Of a stretch of 53,500 bases of DNA, positions 52,832-53,500 are shown piece by piece. Source of the DNA: Apostichopus japonicus. Taxonomy: Eukaryota > Echinodermata > Holothuroidea > Aspidochirotida > Stichopodidae. Position numbers and translations under genes: made by a program. The stretch is from contig NC_092576.1 in the NCBI RefSeq assembly GCF_037975245.1, positions 44,678,611-44,732,110 on the forward strand, given 5' to 3'. How positions within the stretch are numbered: the first letter of the stretch is position 1; each line of letters begins with the position of its first letter. The notes under the pieces were generated by a model. It ran no database searches. It was not told the DNA's origin and was given only the letters and a program-made list of their open reading frames with translations.

Positions 52832-53500
52832 ACTAAATTATGTCATTAGGGGACAAAAACTCGGAAAAAAATGTAATTTAGGAGACAATTTTCATTTCAG
52901 GAGACATTGTTTTGTCTCCGAAGTTCTTTCAGATGATATCTCGGCGTTACCGCTGAAATCAAACCTCCCGCCAATACCAGAAGTGGCTCTTGCATCCCGC
53001 CAGAGTGTGGAATACTCCATTTAGTAATAGGAGCGTCCAGTCTTCATTACAAGGCAATTTAAAATTGCAAGAAATATACTGAGTTGTTTTCACATTCCAC
53101 TTTGGAGACAATCATTTTTTTGTGAACTACGGGCATATCCTGCTGTATATCTCTTCTAGATTTCTACAGAATATGTTTTTATTACTTCTATACCGGTCCA
53201 TAGTCGCAACGTTATGAATATAACAAAATCGTGAGATATATAGACGATTTTCCGAAAATCGTTCCTATTTTCGTTATGGTAAGTTCTGATGACGTAATTC
53301 ATCCGCTCAATTCACTAACCGCACTCGTACGTGTACTAGCTTACAACTTACAAGTGCAAGCCAGGGACATCGGATCAAGTTATTGTGTTTGACCAATGGT
53401 AAGTTAATCGAGAAAGAGTTAGTTTAGCATGTCATATACGGAATAAACAGTGATTTTACTTTGACAGAGTAAATTTAGGAGGCAAGCCCAGTGATTGCAT
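52830..53500. other. non-coding stretch, no gene seen
   Basis: The word GGAGACA recurs (about 52879, 52901 and 53104). No gene was recognised before the window ends. Confidence 0.45.

Overview
This is an AT-rich, intron- and repeat-dominated eukaryotic window. There is no bacterial-style gene packing, no operon and no CRISPR array, and I recognised no tRNA or rRNA gene. Long (TA)n arrays, CR1-group non-LTR retrotransposons, hAT-like miniature elements and a copy of a CXC-domain protein family (which I know as widely multiplied in cnidarians, hemichordates, echinoderms and fish) suggest a marine invertebrate. An echinoderm is a plausible but low-confidence guess.

Layout. 1-9385: non-coding, with a degenerate repeat at 3.4-4.65 kb and a possible signal-peptide first exon ending at 6241. 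9386-13602: the clearest gene-like locus, a decayed single-block copy of a large uncharacterised protein with an N-terminal Cys/His cluster, a conserved middle, a FEN/XPG-like nuclease signature and a C-terminal CXC domain. It has at least six frameshifts, six in-frame stops and an internal deletion. 15.0-16.04 kb: two (TA)n arrays facing each other around a 774-bp segment with inverted ends. 16.6-23.0 kb: further copies of the 3.4-kb repeat, partly as a degenerate tandem of about 0.5 kb, one piece inverted. 21-39 kb: mostly non-coding, with small tandem duplications, a minisatellite at 36 kb and a 521-bp hAT-type miniature element with perfect 8-bp target duplications at 37.5-38.0 kb.

39.77-45.96 kb is a nested pair of non-LTR retrotransposons. 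The outer element (+ strand) has an intact L1-like ORF1 and a frameshifted endonuclease/reverse transcriptase ORF2. A second, 5'-truncated element (- strand, only two premature stops) interrupts ORF2 and is flanked by an 8-bp duplication. The remainder of the outer reverse transcriptase reading frame resumes after it. 46-53.5 kb: non-coding, with a 621-bp tandem duplication, more (TA)n arrays and one credible internal exon at 51457-51566.

No complete host gene is demonstrable. The two exon candidates on the + strand (6186-6241 and 51457-51566) could belong to one gene with very long introns. Their splice phases do not join directly, so at least one unseen exon would be needed between them. 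All coordinates of repeats and elements were read by eye. Family names rest on recognised motifs, not on database searches.
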